DNA from: Candidatus Puniceispirillum sp.
GTDB lineage: Bacteria; Pseudomonadota; Alphaproteobacteria; Puniceispirillales; Puniceispirillaceae
Direction: 5' to 3'
Length of the DNA stretch: 12,449 nucleotides
Assembly (NCBI GenBank): GCA_016778825.1
Contig: JADHOU010000022.1
Location: 1 to 12,449 of the forward strand
Of the stretch, positions 1 through 7,814 are shown piece after piece (positions within the stretch are counted from its first letter, which is position 1; each line of letters begins with the position of its first letter). The position numbers were made by a program, and so were the translations under genes. Below the pieces are notes generated by a model. It did not search any database, was not told the DNA's origin, and saw only the letters and a program-made list of their open reading frames with translations.

Positions 1-434
1 TGGTTGATGTTGGCAGCAAAGCCGACACCAAACGCATTGCCATTGTAAAGGGGCATATCCGGATGCAGCCTGAAACCTTGGCCATGATCACCGATGGAAC
101 CGCCAAAAAAGGTGATGTTCTGGGGGTGGCGCGGCTGGCTGGCATAATGGGGGCAAAACAAACCTCAAATCTAATCCCGCTATGCCACCCACTTGGGCTT
201 GACCATGTTCATCTTGATCTGGTGCCAGACGCGGCCTTGCCTGGCGTGCAAATCACCGCAACCTGTGCCGTATCGGGACCAACCGGTGTGGAAATGGAGG
301 CGATGGCCGCTGTTTCGACGGCCGCGCTGACCGTTTATGATATGTGCAAGGCGGTTGATCGCGGTATGGAAATTGGCAATATTCGGCTGACCCATAAATC
401 AGGCGGAAAATCGGGCGTTTATGATGCCGAATAG
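1..434 (+). CDS. moaC: Cyclic pyranopterin monophosphate synthase MoaC, 5'-truncated by window edge
   Basis: MoaC converts the cyclised GTP product made by MoaA into cyclic pyranopterin monophosphate, the second step of molybdenum cofactor synthesis, in the cytoplasm. The reading frame is open from base 3 to a TAG at 432-434, giving 143 visible residues. E. coli MoaC has 161, so about 15 N-terminal residues lie outside the window; the visible part opens with VDVGSKADT, which matches the family just after its usual start. Family hallmarks are present: LIPLCHPL with the conserved His at visible residue 62, GPTGVEMEA, and [10 protein letters not shown] with the Asp and Lys (visible residues 113 and 116) equivalent to E. 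coli D128 and K131. The end is the usual KSGGKSG motif. An internal ATG at 63 is not the start, because homology continues upstream of it. The 3' end overlaps moeA by 14 bases, which suggests translational coupling. Confidence 0.95.
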   Translation, partial: VDVGSKADTKRIAIVKGHIRMQPETLAMITDGTAKKGDVLGVARLAGIMGAKQTSNLIPLCHPLGLDHVHLDLVPDAALPGVQITATCAVSGPTGVEMEAMAAVSTAALTVYDMCKAVDRGMEIGNIRLTHKSGGKSGVYDAE

Positions 435-1683
435 GCTAGACGAAGCAAAACCAAACAAAAAACCGCCCCTTTTGCCGGTTGATCAGGCCTTGGCCGCCAT
501 TTTGGCGTTATTACCGCAAACGAACACCACAACAAAGCCGCTGGCTAATGCACTTGGCTTTACCCTTGCCGAAGACCTTGTCGCGTTTCTTACTTTGCCG
601 CCACAGGCGGTATCGGCGATGGATGGCTATGCGGTTCGGGCTGCCGATGTGACGTCATTCCCTTGTAAATTGACCCGCATTGCCGAATCCGCTGCCGGTC
701 ACCCTTGGACAGGTAAAATCGGCGCTGGGCAGGCGGTTCGTGTTTTTACCGGCGCGGCGATACCTGACGGTGCCGATACGATTGTCATCCAAGAAGATGT
801 CGATCCGGTCGCCGAGCATGACAATGTTGAGATTACCGTCCGCAGCGCCGAAATTGCTGGTCGCTATATTCGCCCTGCCGGTCTTGATATTACCGCAGGT
901 CAGGTGATTTTACCCGCCGGAACATTACTGTCGGCACGGGCAATTGGATTGGCCATTGCCGCTGGTCTGACCTATGCTTCGGTTCGATTGCGCCCGCGTG
1001 TTGGGGTTTTATCGACTGGTGATGAATTGGTTTCCCCCGGCGAATTGCCAGGCCCCGGTCAAATTATCAGCTCAAATGCCAGCTTTCTTGCCAATTTTGT
1101 AAGTGCATGCGGTGCCGAAGCGGTCGATCTTGGCATTGCCCGCGATGTGCCGGGTGCCATGCTTGATGCAGTGCGGCGTGCCAGCAACCTTGATCTTGTT
1201 GTGACCACTGGCGGCGCTTCGGTTGGCACACATGACCATATCGTGTCAGATCTGGGAAGCAGTGGGCAAAATGCGCTTCATTTCTGGAAAATTGCCATGC
1301 GCCCGGGAAAACCACTTATTTCGGGCAATGTTGATGACATCCCGCTTATTGGTTTACCTGGCAATCCGGTATCAACTGCCGTCTGCGCCTTAGTGTTTTT
1401 GCGGCCAGCCATTGCCCATATGGCTGGTGGCACCGCATCATCATTACAGTTTTTAATGCCGCTTGCTGTTGATCTTGGCATCAATGATCAACGCCAAGAT
1501 TATATTCGCGCACAAATCACCACCAAAGATGGCGTTCAGGTGATTATGCCTGCACCACGGCAAGACAGTTCAATGATGTCGGTTCTGGCAAGCGCGAATG
1601 CGCTGATTGTTCGCCCACCTTTTGATCCTGCCAAAGCTGCAGGTGAATTTGTATTGGTCATTCCTTTACCCGATTTAGGCTAG
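421..1683 (+). CDS. moeA: Molybdopterin molybdenumtransferase MoeA
   Basis: MoeA inserts molybdenum into adenylylated molybdopterin, the last step of molybdenum cofactor synthesis. The protein has 420 residues, close to the 411 of E. coli MoeA. Family motifs appear in order: SAMDGYA at 65-71, [10 protein letters not shown] at 111-120, STGDEL at 198-203, SSNASFL at 217-223, [12 protein letters not shown] at 262-273 in the MoCF-binding domain, MRPGKP at 293-298 and GLPGNPVS at 311-318. The C-terminal part fits domain IV. The start could be the ATG at 421 or the adjacent one at 424; both lie inside the end of moaC (overlap 14 or 11 bases), which supports a moaC-moeA operon with coupled translation. 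A short hairpin-like sequence lies right at the stop but has no T-run, so read-through towards lexA cannot be excluded. Nothing looks broken. Confidence 0.96.
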   Translation: MMPNRLDEAKPNKKPPLLPVDQALAAILALLPQTNTTTKPLANALGFTLAEDLVAFLTLPPQAVSAMDGYAVRAADVTSFPCKLTRIAESAAGHPWTGKIGAGQAVRVFTGAAIPDGADTIVIQEDVDPVAEHDNVEITVRSAEIAGRYIRPAGLDITAGQVILPAGTLLSARAIGLAIAAGLTYASVRLRPRVGVLSTGDELVSPGELPGPGQIISSNASFLANFVSACGAEAVDLGIARDVPGAMLDAVRRASNLDLVVTTGGASVGTHDHIVSDLGSSGQNALHFWKIAMRPGKPLISGNVDDIPLIGLPGNPVSTAVCALVFLRPAIAHMAGGTASSLQFLMPLAVDLGINDQRQDYIRAQITTKDGVQVIMPAPRQDSSMMSVLASANALIVRPPFDPAKAAGEFVLVIPLPDLG

Positions 1684-1770
1684 CGCTTTTGCGCTGACAA
1701 GCTTTCGATCCAAAGCCAGTCGTTCCACGCCACCATTTGTTTTGTTCAATTTGGGCTTGCGTCAGCACCA

Positions 1771-1806
1771 GAACATTGATAGAACATAAACGGAACGAAA
1801 TAGAAC
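1771..1806 (+). promoter_or_regulatory. LexA operator (SOS box array) upstream of lexA
   Basis: Four direct GAAC half-sites start at 1771, 1782, 1793 and 1803. The first three are 11 bases apart, making two overlapping perfect GAAC-N7-GAAC sites (1771-1785 and 1782-1796). The fourth follows with a 6-base spacer. GAAC-N7-GAAC (GTTC-N7-GTTC on the other strand) is the LexA recognition sequence described for alphaproteobacteria. The last half-site ends 15 bases before the lexA ATG at 1822. The arrangement implies that LexA represses its own gene, and the overlap suggests more than one LexA dimer can compete for the site. A weak sigma70-like promoter may overlap it (TTGCGT at 1757-1762, TAGAAC at 1780-1785, 17-base spacer), but this is tentative. 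Confidence 0.88.
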
Positions 1807-1821
1807 AGGCGGGAATTTTAG

Positions 1822-2463
1822 ATGCTTACACGCAAACAAAGTGAGCTTTTGACTTATCTTAGTGATCATATGCAACAGCATAATGTGCCACCGTCTTTTG
1901 ACGAAATGCGTGACGCGCTTGGTCTTGCGTCAAAATCAGGGGTTCATCGCCTTGTCTCTGGCCTCGAGGAACGCGGCTATATAAGGCGGCTGGCCAATCG
2001 GGCGCGTGCCATTGAAATTCTAAAGCCGGTAACGGCGGCGGCTGGCGGTGTTGTCAGGCGTGCCGTTGAAACGGCGTCTAATCTGGTCAGCCTTCCCCTT
2101 TTGGGGCGGATTGCGGCTGGCACACCGATTGAAGCGCTAAGCGACCCGACAAATCATTTAGAAATTCCGGCAAGCATGGTTGGCAGTGGCGAACATTTTG
2201 CGCTTGAAATTGTCGGTGATTCCATGGTTGGCGCTGGTATTTTAGATGGTGACACTGTGGTGATCCAACGTGCCGAAACCGCGCGGCATGGAGAAATTGT
2301 CGTCGCCCTGATCAATCAGCAAGAAGCAACGCTCAAAACCTTGTTAAAAGAACCAGGGCGTGTTGGACTGGAAGCGGCTAACCCGCGTTATGAAACGCGT
2401 TATTTCAGCACGGGTGAGGTTGAAGTGCAGGGAAAGCTTGCCGGCTTGATCCGAAATTATTAA
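1822..2463 (+). CDS. lexA: LexA repressor, SOS response regulator and self-cleaving protease
   Basis: LexA represses DNA-damage genes until activated RecA induces its self-cleavage. The 213-residue protein has an N-terminal winged-helix DNA-binding domain (about 1-70) with the recognition region around FDEMRDALGLASKSGVHR at 26-43, and a C-terminal S24-type peptidase domain. The cleavage site is Ala99-Gly100 in GRIAAGTP. The catalytic pair is Ser134 in VGDSM and Lys172 in ATLKTL, equivalent to E. coli Ser119 and Lys156. The chain ends in the typical LAGLIRNY. A longer linker (about 70-88) makes it bigger than the 202-residue E. coli protein, as is common in alphaproteobacteria. The ATG at 1822 gives exactly the family N-terminus (MLTRKQSELL), although the Shine-Dalgarno is weak. 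It is autoregulated through the adjacent GAAC array. It lies downstream of moeA and converges on a decayed comEC. Confidence 0.97.
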   Translation: MLTRKQSELLTYLSDHMQQHNVPPSFDEMRDALGLASKSGVHRLVSGLEERGYIRRLANRARAIEILKPVTAAAGGVVRRAVETASNLVSLPLLGRIAAGTPIEALSDPTNHLEIPASMVGSGEHFALEIVGDSMVGAGILDGDTVVIQRAETARHGEIVVALINQQEATLKTLLKEPGRVGLEAANPRYETRYFSTGEVEVQGKLAGLIRNY

Positions 2464-2909
2464 TTAGCTGTAATTTATTTTATTATTAAAGATCAGATAA
2501 TTATATCCTGTTTTTTGATCAATATCATAAATTTATGTCCCTCTATAGCAAGGGTAGCGCGGCGATACGCTTGTCAAAACAAGCGCCGTTTCCAACTCCT
2601 TGCACGCTGCGGTCATACCTTTTCTTTTCAAAACAATGCTGGCGCTGTTGCCGTTTGAAAATTCATGTTTGCAGCTTGGCAAATATTGCGCCTGATCATC
2701 CGGTTCAATGCCCTTCCCCACCCGCAATTCGGCTATTGATGACGGAAATCGGAAATTGGTGCATAGTAAAGCGCTGTGCAATTATTCGCTGCCATCACTA
2801 ATTGTGGCGTGTGACCAACCGCGAACAAAACCCCGTCAGGAATTGGCCGCCGGCGTTTGGGAACGATCAGGGGTGCAATTTGCATAGCCATTAGTGTAGC
2901 ATGCGCGCG
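2464..2909 (-). pseudogene. Probable comEC remnant (3' end of DNA-uptake channel gene), decayed
   Basis: No intact gene fits this stretch, but the minus strand carries protein-like text in two frames. In the first (stop TAG at 2735-2733) it reads IAPLIVPKRRRPIPDGVLFAVG and then LYYAPISDFRHQ. In the second (to a TAA at 2535-2533) it reads GIEPDDQAQYLPSCKHEFS, then SASIVLKRKGMTAACKELE and SVSPRYPC. After that TAA the same frame continues IYDIDQKTGYNYLIFNNKI to another TAA at 2466-2464, directly beside the lexA stop. The Cys, then an nG pattern, Cys, Cys, then ID followed by G-Y is the layout I recall for the far C-terminus of alphaproteobacterial ComEC, the inner-membrane channel for transforming DNA. 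comEC often sits here, between lexA and gltX. Only about 150 of roughly 700 codons remain, with one frameshift (within 2733-2781) and one internal stop, and the membrane channel region is gone. The assignment rests on pattern memory, not a search. Confidence 0.68.
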
Positions 2910-2955
2910 GTAAGAATAATTCGCTGTCAGCCTGCCAGAAAGGGCTTAAGAAATT

Positions 2956-4347
2956 ATGAATGTCGTCACGAGATTTGCGCCGTCACCAACCGGTTATCTT
3001 CATATTGGCGGGGCGAGAACCGCTCTTTTCAACTGGCTGTTTGCACGCCATCATGGCGGCACTTATCTTTTGCGGATTGAAGATACCGATAAGACGCGTT
3101 CAACCAACGCCGCGATTGCGGCGATCCATGATGGGCTTGATTGGCTTGGGCTTGGCGGTGACAAGCCTGCAATCAGCCAATCAGCCCAACGCGAACGCCA
3201 CCAAGAAATTGCCCATGCGCTGATTGCCGCTGGCGCTGCCTATCAATGTTATCTAACCGAAGATGAATTAACCGCGATCCGCGAAGACAGCAAAAAAACT
3301 GGTGACGCGGTGCGTTCACCATGGCGTGACCGCAATCCGGCTCAGGCACCATCAGATGCGCCCTATGTTGTCAGAATGAAAATGCCAGATAGCGGCAGCA
3401 CAACGATTGCAGATGCCGTTCAAGGATCGGTAACCGTGCAAAACCATGTTTTGGATGATATGGTGATTTTGCGCGCTGATGGATCACCGACCTATATGCT
3501 TGCTGTTGTTGTTGATGATCATGATATGGGCATCACGCATGTAATTCGCGGTGATGACCATCTAAATAACGCTTTTCGGCAATATATGGTTTACAAAGGC
3601 ATGGGATGGGATGTTCCGGTCTTTGCCCATATCCCGCTTATTCATGGCAGTGACGGCGCAAAACTATCCAAACGACATAGTGCGCTTGGCGTTGATGCCT
3701 ATCGCGATATGGGGTTTTTACCCGATGCCATGTTTAGCTATTTGCTGCGGCTTGGCTGGAGCCATGGCGATATGGATATCATTCCCCGCGATGAAGCGAT
3801 TAGCCTGTTTGATCTTGGCCGTATTGGCAAATCACCTGCCCGCTTTGACAGCGATAAATTGCGCGATGTAAACGCTTATTTCATCAAAATCATGGATGAT
3901 GACTCGCTGTATGAATTGATTGTCGCCACTCTAGCACAAACAGGCAACACGCCAACTAGCAGTGCCGCAAAATCGCGAATTATCACATTGTTGCCATTGT
4001 TAAAGGAACGCGCCAAAACCCATCTTGATATCGCCGGATCAATTGGCTATCTGCTTGGTGATGGCGCAGTTGATATCGACGATGATGCCGCCGTACTTCT
4101 TACCGATGACGCCAGGGCAATTTTGTGTGATTTAGATATTTCATTGGCGAGTGCCACTTGGGATCTGGACGGGTTAAAGGTGGCTATCAACGGCTATCTT
4201 GCTGAAAAAGGCCTGAAAATGCGCGATATTGGCCTGCCATTGCGCGCCGCTGTCACAGGGATGAAACAAACCCCGTCTATTGTGGATATCATGGTGGCTC
4301 TGGGGCAATTTGAAACAAGCGTGCGATTGCAGATCGCTTGCAAATAG
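2956..4347 (+). CDS. gltX: Glutamyl-tRNA synthetase (class I)
   Basis: The enzyme charges tRNA-Glu with glutamate using ATP, in the cytoplasm. The 463-residue length is normal for bacterial GluRS. The N-terminus has the class I signature RFAPSPTGYLHIGGARTA, with the HIGH-type HIGG at 16-19, followed by LLRIEDTDKTRS. The KMSKS-type loop is KLSKR at 236-240 in HGSDGAKLSKRHSALGV. The remainder fits the anticodon-binding helical domains. The E. coli zinc motif is missing: Cys98 is kept (AYQCYL), but the partner at residue 100 is Leu and no Cys-x-His follows. Many bacterial GluRS proteins lack this zinc site, so loss alone does not imply inactivity. Alphaproteobacteria commonly carry two GltX paralogues; which one this is cannot be decided from sequence alone. 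AGGG at 2941-2944, 11 bases before the ATG, may be the ribosome binding site. Its promoter must lie in the comEC remnant or just after it. Confidence 0.95.
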   Translation: MNVVTRFAPSPTGYLHIGGARTALFNWLFARHHGGTYLLRIEDTDKTRSTNAAIAAIHDGLDWLGLGGDKPAISQSAQRERHQEIAHALIAAGAAYQCYLTEDELTAIREDSKKTGDAVRSPWRDRNPAQAPSDAPYVVRMKMPDSGSTTIADAVQGSVTVQNHVLDDMVILRADGSPTYMLAVVVDDHDMGITHVIRGDDHLNNAFRQYMVYKGMGWDVPVFAHIPLIHGSDGAKLSKRHSALGVDAYRDMGFLPDAMFSYLLRLGWSHGDMDIIPRDEAISLFDLGRIGKSPARFDSDKLRDVNAYFIKIMDDDSLYELIVATLAQTGNTPTSSAAKSRIITLLPLLKERAKTHLDIAGSIGYLLGDGAVDIDDDAAVLLTDDARAILCDLDISLASATWDLDGLKVAINGYLAEKGLKMRDIGLPLRAAVTGMKQTPSIVDIMVALGQFETSVRLQIACK

Positions 4348-4448
4348 CTGTAATCTGCGCTAGAAATCACAAGTCCCTTTACTGCTGACACAGTCGCCGG
4401 CCGCGCCGAGCTGTATCCGTCAAATAACTTTTACCATGAGGTCCGCAG

Positions 4449-5756
4449 ATGGCACAAAATTCGCCTTCCAAAAAATCAGTGACGATCACTGACAACGCAT
4501 CAGGAAAATCAACAATTCTTCCAGTCACTTCGGGAACCATTGGGCCAGATGTTATTGATATCCGCAAACTCTATGCCGAAACCGGCATGTTCACCTATGA
4601 CCCGGGTTATGGGGCAACGGGATCTTGTGTTTCGGGCCTGACCTATATTGATGGTGATGAAGGCGTTTTGCTGCATCGCGGCTATGCAATCGAAGACCTT
4701 GCCGAAAAAGCCGATTTTTTAGAGCTGGCCTATTTGCTGCTTGAAGGCGAATTACCAAAGCCTGATGAGAAAGAAGCTTTCGATACCGCAATCACGCGCC
4801 ACACAATGGTGCATGAACAGCTATCAATTTTTCTTCGCGGCTTTCGCCGTGACGCGCATCCAATGGCCATTCTTTGTGGTGTTACCGGCGCACTTTCGGC
4901 TTTTTACCATGACTCGACTGATATTCATGACCCGTTGCAGCGCATGATCGCATCACGGCGTCTAATCGCCAAAATGCCGACCTTGGCATCAATGGCCTAT
5001 AAATATTCGCTTGGACAGCCATTCAATTACCCACGCAACAATCTAAAATATGCGGAAAACTTCCTGCATATGTGTTTTGCCGTGCCAGCCGAAGATTATC
5101 ATGTCGACCCTATTTTGGCAGATGCGATGAATAAAATCTTTATTCTTCATGCTGACCATGAACAGAATGCGTCAACCTCGACCGTGCGTCTTGCCGGTTC
5201 ATCGGGGGCAAACCCGTTTGCCTGTATTGCCGCGGGAATTGCGTCTTTGTGGGGGCCTGCGCATGGCGGTGCGAACGAAGCCGTTCTGAACATGTTGAAC
5301 CAGATTAGCCATAAGAAAAACATTCCCGAATTCATCAATAAAGCCCGCGACAAGGATGATCCGTTCCGGTTATTTGGCTTTGGTCATCGGGTTTATAAGA
5401 ATTTTGACCCACGCGCCAAGGTTCTGCGCAAGGCCTGCCATGATGTTCTCGGCAAGCTTGGGATTAATGATCCGCTTCTTGAATTGGCGATGGAGCTTGA
5501 AGAACTGGCCGTAAATGACAGCTATTTCATCGAAAAGAAGCTGTATCCGAATGTGGATTTCTATTCAGGCATCATTTTGAAGGCGATGGGTTTCCCAACG
5601 TCAATGTTCACCGTGCTGTTTGCCGTTGCGCGGACAACCGGCTGGATTGCACAATGGAACGAAATGATCACAGACCCGACCCAGCGAATTGGCCGTCCTC
5701 GCCAGCTCTATACAGGGCCTGTCGAGCGTCCTTATAAAGACCTGCAATCACGTTAG
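4449..5756 (+). CDS. gltA: Citrate synthase (type II)
   Basis: This enzyme condenses acetyl-CoA with oxaloacetate to citrate, the entry step of the TCA cycle. The 435-residue length matches the larger hexameric type II enzymes of Gram-negative bacteria, including their N-terminal beta-rich segment. Catalytic residues are visible: His272 in [13 protein letters not shown], His313 in [15 protein letters not shown] and Asp370 in NVDFYSGI, matching E. coli His264, His305 and Asp362. Other typical blocks are [20 protein letters not shown] and the C-terminal [11 protein letters not shown] clear Shine-Dalgarno GAGG at 4438-4441 sits 7 bases before the ATG, which fixes the start. The gene follows gltX after 101 non-coding bases, so it may have its own promoter, although I could not pick a convincing one. 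It ends facing lpxB, with a hairpin terminator between 5789 and 5818. Confidence 0.97.
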   Translation: MAQNSPSKKSVTITDNASGKSTILPVTSGTIGPDVIDIRKLYAETGMFTYDPGYGATGSCVSGLTYIDGDEGVLLHRGYAIEDLAEKADFLELAYLLLEGELPKPDEKEAFDTAITRHTMVHEQLSIFLRGFRRDAHPMAILCGVTGALSAFYHDSTDIHDPLQRMIASRRLIAKMPTLASMAYKYSLGQPFNYPRNNLKYAENFLHMCFAVPAEDYHVDPILADAMNKIFILHADHEQNASTSTVRLAGSSGANPFACIAAGIASLWGPAHGGANEAVLNMLNQISHKKNIPEFINKARDKDDPFRLFGFGHRVYKNFDPRAKVLRKACHDVLGKLGINDPLLELAMELEELAVNDSYFIEKKLYPNVDFYSGIILKAMGFPTSMFTVLFAVARTTGWIAQWNEMITDPTQRIGRPRQLYTGPVERPYKDLQSR

Positions 5757-5788
5757 GCTTTCATCAAATTATACCGCATAAATCAAAC

Positions 5789-5818
5789 TGGCTTGGCGTT
5801 TAATCAAGCCAATTTTTT
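5789..5818 (+). terminator. Rho-independent terminator of gltA, overlapping the lpxB 3' end
   Basis: A 7-base inverted repeat, TGGCTTG (5789-5795) with CAAGCCA (5805-5811), encloses a 9-base loop and is followed by A and six T residues (5813-5818). This is the form of an intrinsic terminator for + strand transcription and lies 32 bases after the gltA stop. The right arm and T-run fall inside the final codons of lpxB, so the same bases encode the LpxB C-terminus on the other strand. In the minus direction no clean T-run follows, so it probably works one way only. Confidence 0.75.
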
Positions 5819-6951
5819 AACGCGCTAATCACCAATTCATCAAATGATTGCGCCCCGCCAGTCAGCAAACTTTTAAGCTCGATCGCGGCCTGTTCTGCAC
5901 TGGATTTTGCGTTGGCGTCATAGAGACAGTCCAATGTCGCTGCAGCAAGGGTTTTGCCATTTGCCGCTTCTTGAAAGTAAAAGGGGTAAAGCGGACGGCC
6001 AAGAATGGCATTTGGCAAAATCACCTTGTCCAGATCAACCAACCGGCGGCCGATAAATCCACTGAATGCGCTAGTACGATAACAGGTCACGCCAACGGTG
6101 CCGCATAAAGCCGCCTGCAAAGTGATCGTTCCTGAGGTTGCTATCATCGCGTCACTTGCTTGCAATGCAGGAATTAAATCTCCTGGCTGATCAAGAATGG
6201 TGACGCCACTTCCCGCAACAAGAAACTTGATCATTGGCAAAAGATGCGGCACGGCTGGCAACACAAAGTTCAAATTTGGGTCATGCCGTTTGATGATCGC
6301 TGTTGCGGCAAGCATCTCTGGCAGAATGAGGCTAATTTCGCTTCGCCGGCTTCCGGGTAATAATATGATTTTATTGGATTTTATTTTTGATTCCTCAATG
6401 GATTTTTTCGCTGGCTTAGCGGGCAAGAAATCATCAAAGGCTTCGGGATGTCCAATAAAATGTGCATCAAACCCGAATGGTTTAAAATAATCAGGTTCAA
6501 ATGGAAAAAGACATAAAAGACCATCCATAACCGTGGCAAATTTTTTCGCCCGCCATTTGCCCCAGGCCCACACCGTCGGGGCAACACAATGGATAATTGG
6601 CACTGACCAGCCAACAGCCTTCATACGACGTTTTAACCGCGATGCAAACCGAACGGCAAAGCCTTTATTATCAACGGTAAGAACCAGACGCGGTTGCGCT
6701 TTGATCACCTGTTCAACAAGATCATCAGCAAGGCTGGATAGCCGCCAATAAGCTTTTAACGCGCCGCCAAACCCCATAACCGATAGCGTTTCAATATCGA
6801 CCGAAGATTCAAGCCCTTCGGCCTGCATCAACATGCCACCTACCCCAATCCAGTCGGGTTTTTCATAAGCGCTATTCACCGCCCGCATGAGATGAGCCGC
6901 CAATTGATCGCCCGATGCCTCACCTGCAAGGATGAAAATTGGCGCTGTCAT
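5800..6951 (-). CDS. lpxB: Lipid-A-disaccharide synthase LpxB
   Basis: LpxB is a membrane-associated GT-B glycosyltransferase (family GT19) that joins UDP-diacylglucosamine and lipid X into the lipid A disaccharide. The 383-residue chain has the expected order of motifs: ILAGEASGDQLAAHLMRA at 7-24, GVGG and MQAEG near 36-46, LTVDNKGF with Asp94 (E. coli D98), CVAPTVWAWGKWRAKK at 122-137, FIGHP at 165-169, LLPGSRRSEIS with Arg202 (E. coli R201) and ILPNAILGR with Asn314 (E. coli N316 by my count). These key residues are kept. Two usually acidic positions differ: the Glu of the SGTxxLE motif is Gln279 (SGTITLQ), and the Glu of the later PE-F-LQ motif is Phe (PFYFQ). The gene is last in the operon. 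Its ATG shares ATGA with the lpxI stop, indicating coupled translation, and its 3' end overlaps the gltA terminator. Confidence 0.93.
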   Translation of the reverse strand: MTAPIFILAGEASGDQLAAHLMRAVNSAYEKPDWIGVGGMLMQAEGLESSVDIETLSVMGFGGALKAYWRLSSLADDLVEQVIKAQPRLVLTVDNKGFAVRFASRLKRRMKAVGWSVPIIHCVAPTVWAWGKWRAKKFATVMDGLLCLFPFEPDYFKPFGFDAHFIGHPEAFDDFLPAKPAKKSIEESKIKSNKIILLPGSRRSEISLILPEMLAATAIIKRHDPNLNFVLPAVPHLLPMIKFLVAGSGVTILDQPGDLIPALQASDAMIATSGTITLQAALCGTVGVTCYRTSAFSGFIGRRLVDLDKVILPNAILGRPLYPFYFQEAANGKTLAAATLDCLYDANAKSSAEQAAIELKSLLTGGAQSFDELVISALKNWLD

Positions 6952-7769
6952 GATGTCATTCGGCTATCAATGCCGATCAAGGTAACGCCATGTGTCTCAC
7001 ATAGCGCTCTAATTGCCGCAATATCATCGGCAAGCAGCACCGCATCTGCCTCAATTGCCAAAAGGGACAGGCCAGCATTTGCCGCCGACAAAATAGTGTT
7101 GCAGCCCATCACCGGCATATCAAGGCGTATATCTTGTGCGCTTTTGCGCATTTTCACAAGGCAGGCAACGCCGCCAGCCGGATCAAGAAGCGCGGCCACG
7201 CGCGCAATCATGGCGTTACTGCCCTCCGCGGCTTCAATTGCGATCACACGGCCATTCTGGACGATCACTGACTGTCCAACATCATGCGTTCCTAATGCGG
7301 CAAGAATTGTGGCACCTAGCGTGATCATCGCCATAGATTGCGCATCAGGTTCAACACCGGCGACAAGACCCAACGGCATTTTGCGATCTGGCAAAAAGGC
7401 GTCAACCGCCATGGTTTCAATCCCTTTTTCGGCAAAAAACGCCGCCACATGGCGAAGCGCATTATCATCACCCTTGGTCATCATCTTACCAAGCAGTTTC
7501 ATCCCGTCAAAATCGGGTCTTAACGCCGCCATTGATGGCCAAGAAACCTTGCCAACCATGACCAGTTTTTCGATGTTTTGCTGAACCATGATGGCGCGAG
7601 TTTCGCCAATCGCCCCAAGCCGAATTGGCATGATTTGATAGGCGCTGAAATCAGCGTCGGCTTGTCCTTTTATTGGTAGGATCAGAACATCAAAACCATT
7701 AGCGTTGGCCGCGGTGGCAACATCAACCGGCAATTGGCCTTTTCCGGCAATAATAGCAAGCCGTGTCAT
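6948..7769 (-). CDS. lpxI: UDP-2,3-diacylglucosamine pyrophosphatase LpxI (DUF1009)
   Basis: LpxI hydrolyses UDP-2,3-diacylglucosamine to lipid X and UMP; it replaces LpxH in alphaproteobacteria and attacks the alpha phosphorus. Family features are seen: N-terminal LAIIAGKGQLP, GQSVIVQNGRVIAIEAAEGS in the middle, LVKMRKSAQDIRLDMPVMG with the conserved Asp residues (the catalytic Asp of Caulobacter LpxI is reported in this region), and AGLSLLAIEADAVLL near the end. I chose the ATG at 7769 (273 residues), where family homology begins. A TTG at 7793 would add eight residues and also sits close behind a purine-rich stretch, so the start is not settled. It lies 45 bases (21 for the TTG) after lpxA and overlaps lpxB by four bases, the standard lpxA-lpxI-lpxB order of this group. 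Confidence 0.92.
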   Translation of the reverse strand: MTRLAIIAGKGQLPVDVATAANANGFDVLILPIKGQADADFSAYQIMPIRLGAIGETRAIMVQQNIEKLVMVGKVSWPSMAALRPDFDGMKLLGKMMTKGDDNALRHVAAFFAEKGIETMAVDAFLPDRKMPLGLVAGVEPDAQSMAMITLGATILAALGTHDVGQSVIVQNGRVIAIEAAEGSNAMIARVAALLDPAGGVACLVKMRKSAQDIRLDMPVMGCNTILSAANAGLSLLAIEADAVLLADDIAAIRALCETHGVTLIGIDSRMTS

Positions 7770-7814
7770 GTCCTTGATAAACCCTTTTGGCAATCCTGCC
7801 GCGCTTATGCCCTT

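Noticed and set aside
1682..1695. Small inverted repeat AGCGC-TTTT-GCGCT at the moeA stop as a terminator
   Set aside because: The stem is only five base pairs and no T-run follows, so it does not meet the form of an intrinsic terminator.
2465..2474. Ten-base repeat TAGCTGTAAT after lexA that recurs at 4345-4354 over the gltX stop
   Set aside because: Two copies of ten bases in 12 kb can occur by chance, and there is no hairpin or further shared flank.
2535..2801. An 88-codon + strand open frame in the lexA-gltX gap
   Set aside because: Cys- and Arg-rich text with no family likeness and no ribosome site. The minus strand of the same bases has the ComEC-like pattern, so this frame is its complement.
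6892..7584. A 230-codon open frame on the + strand opposite lpxB/lpxI
   Set aside because: It is antisense to two well-supported genes and its product is low-complexity (Ser, Ala, Ile, Arg rich) with no recognisable domain. It is best explained as a codon-usage shadow of lpxI.
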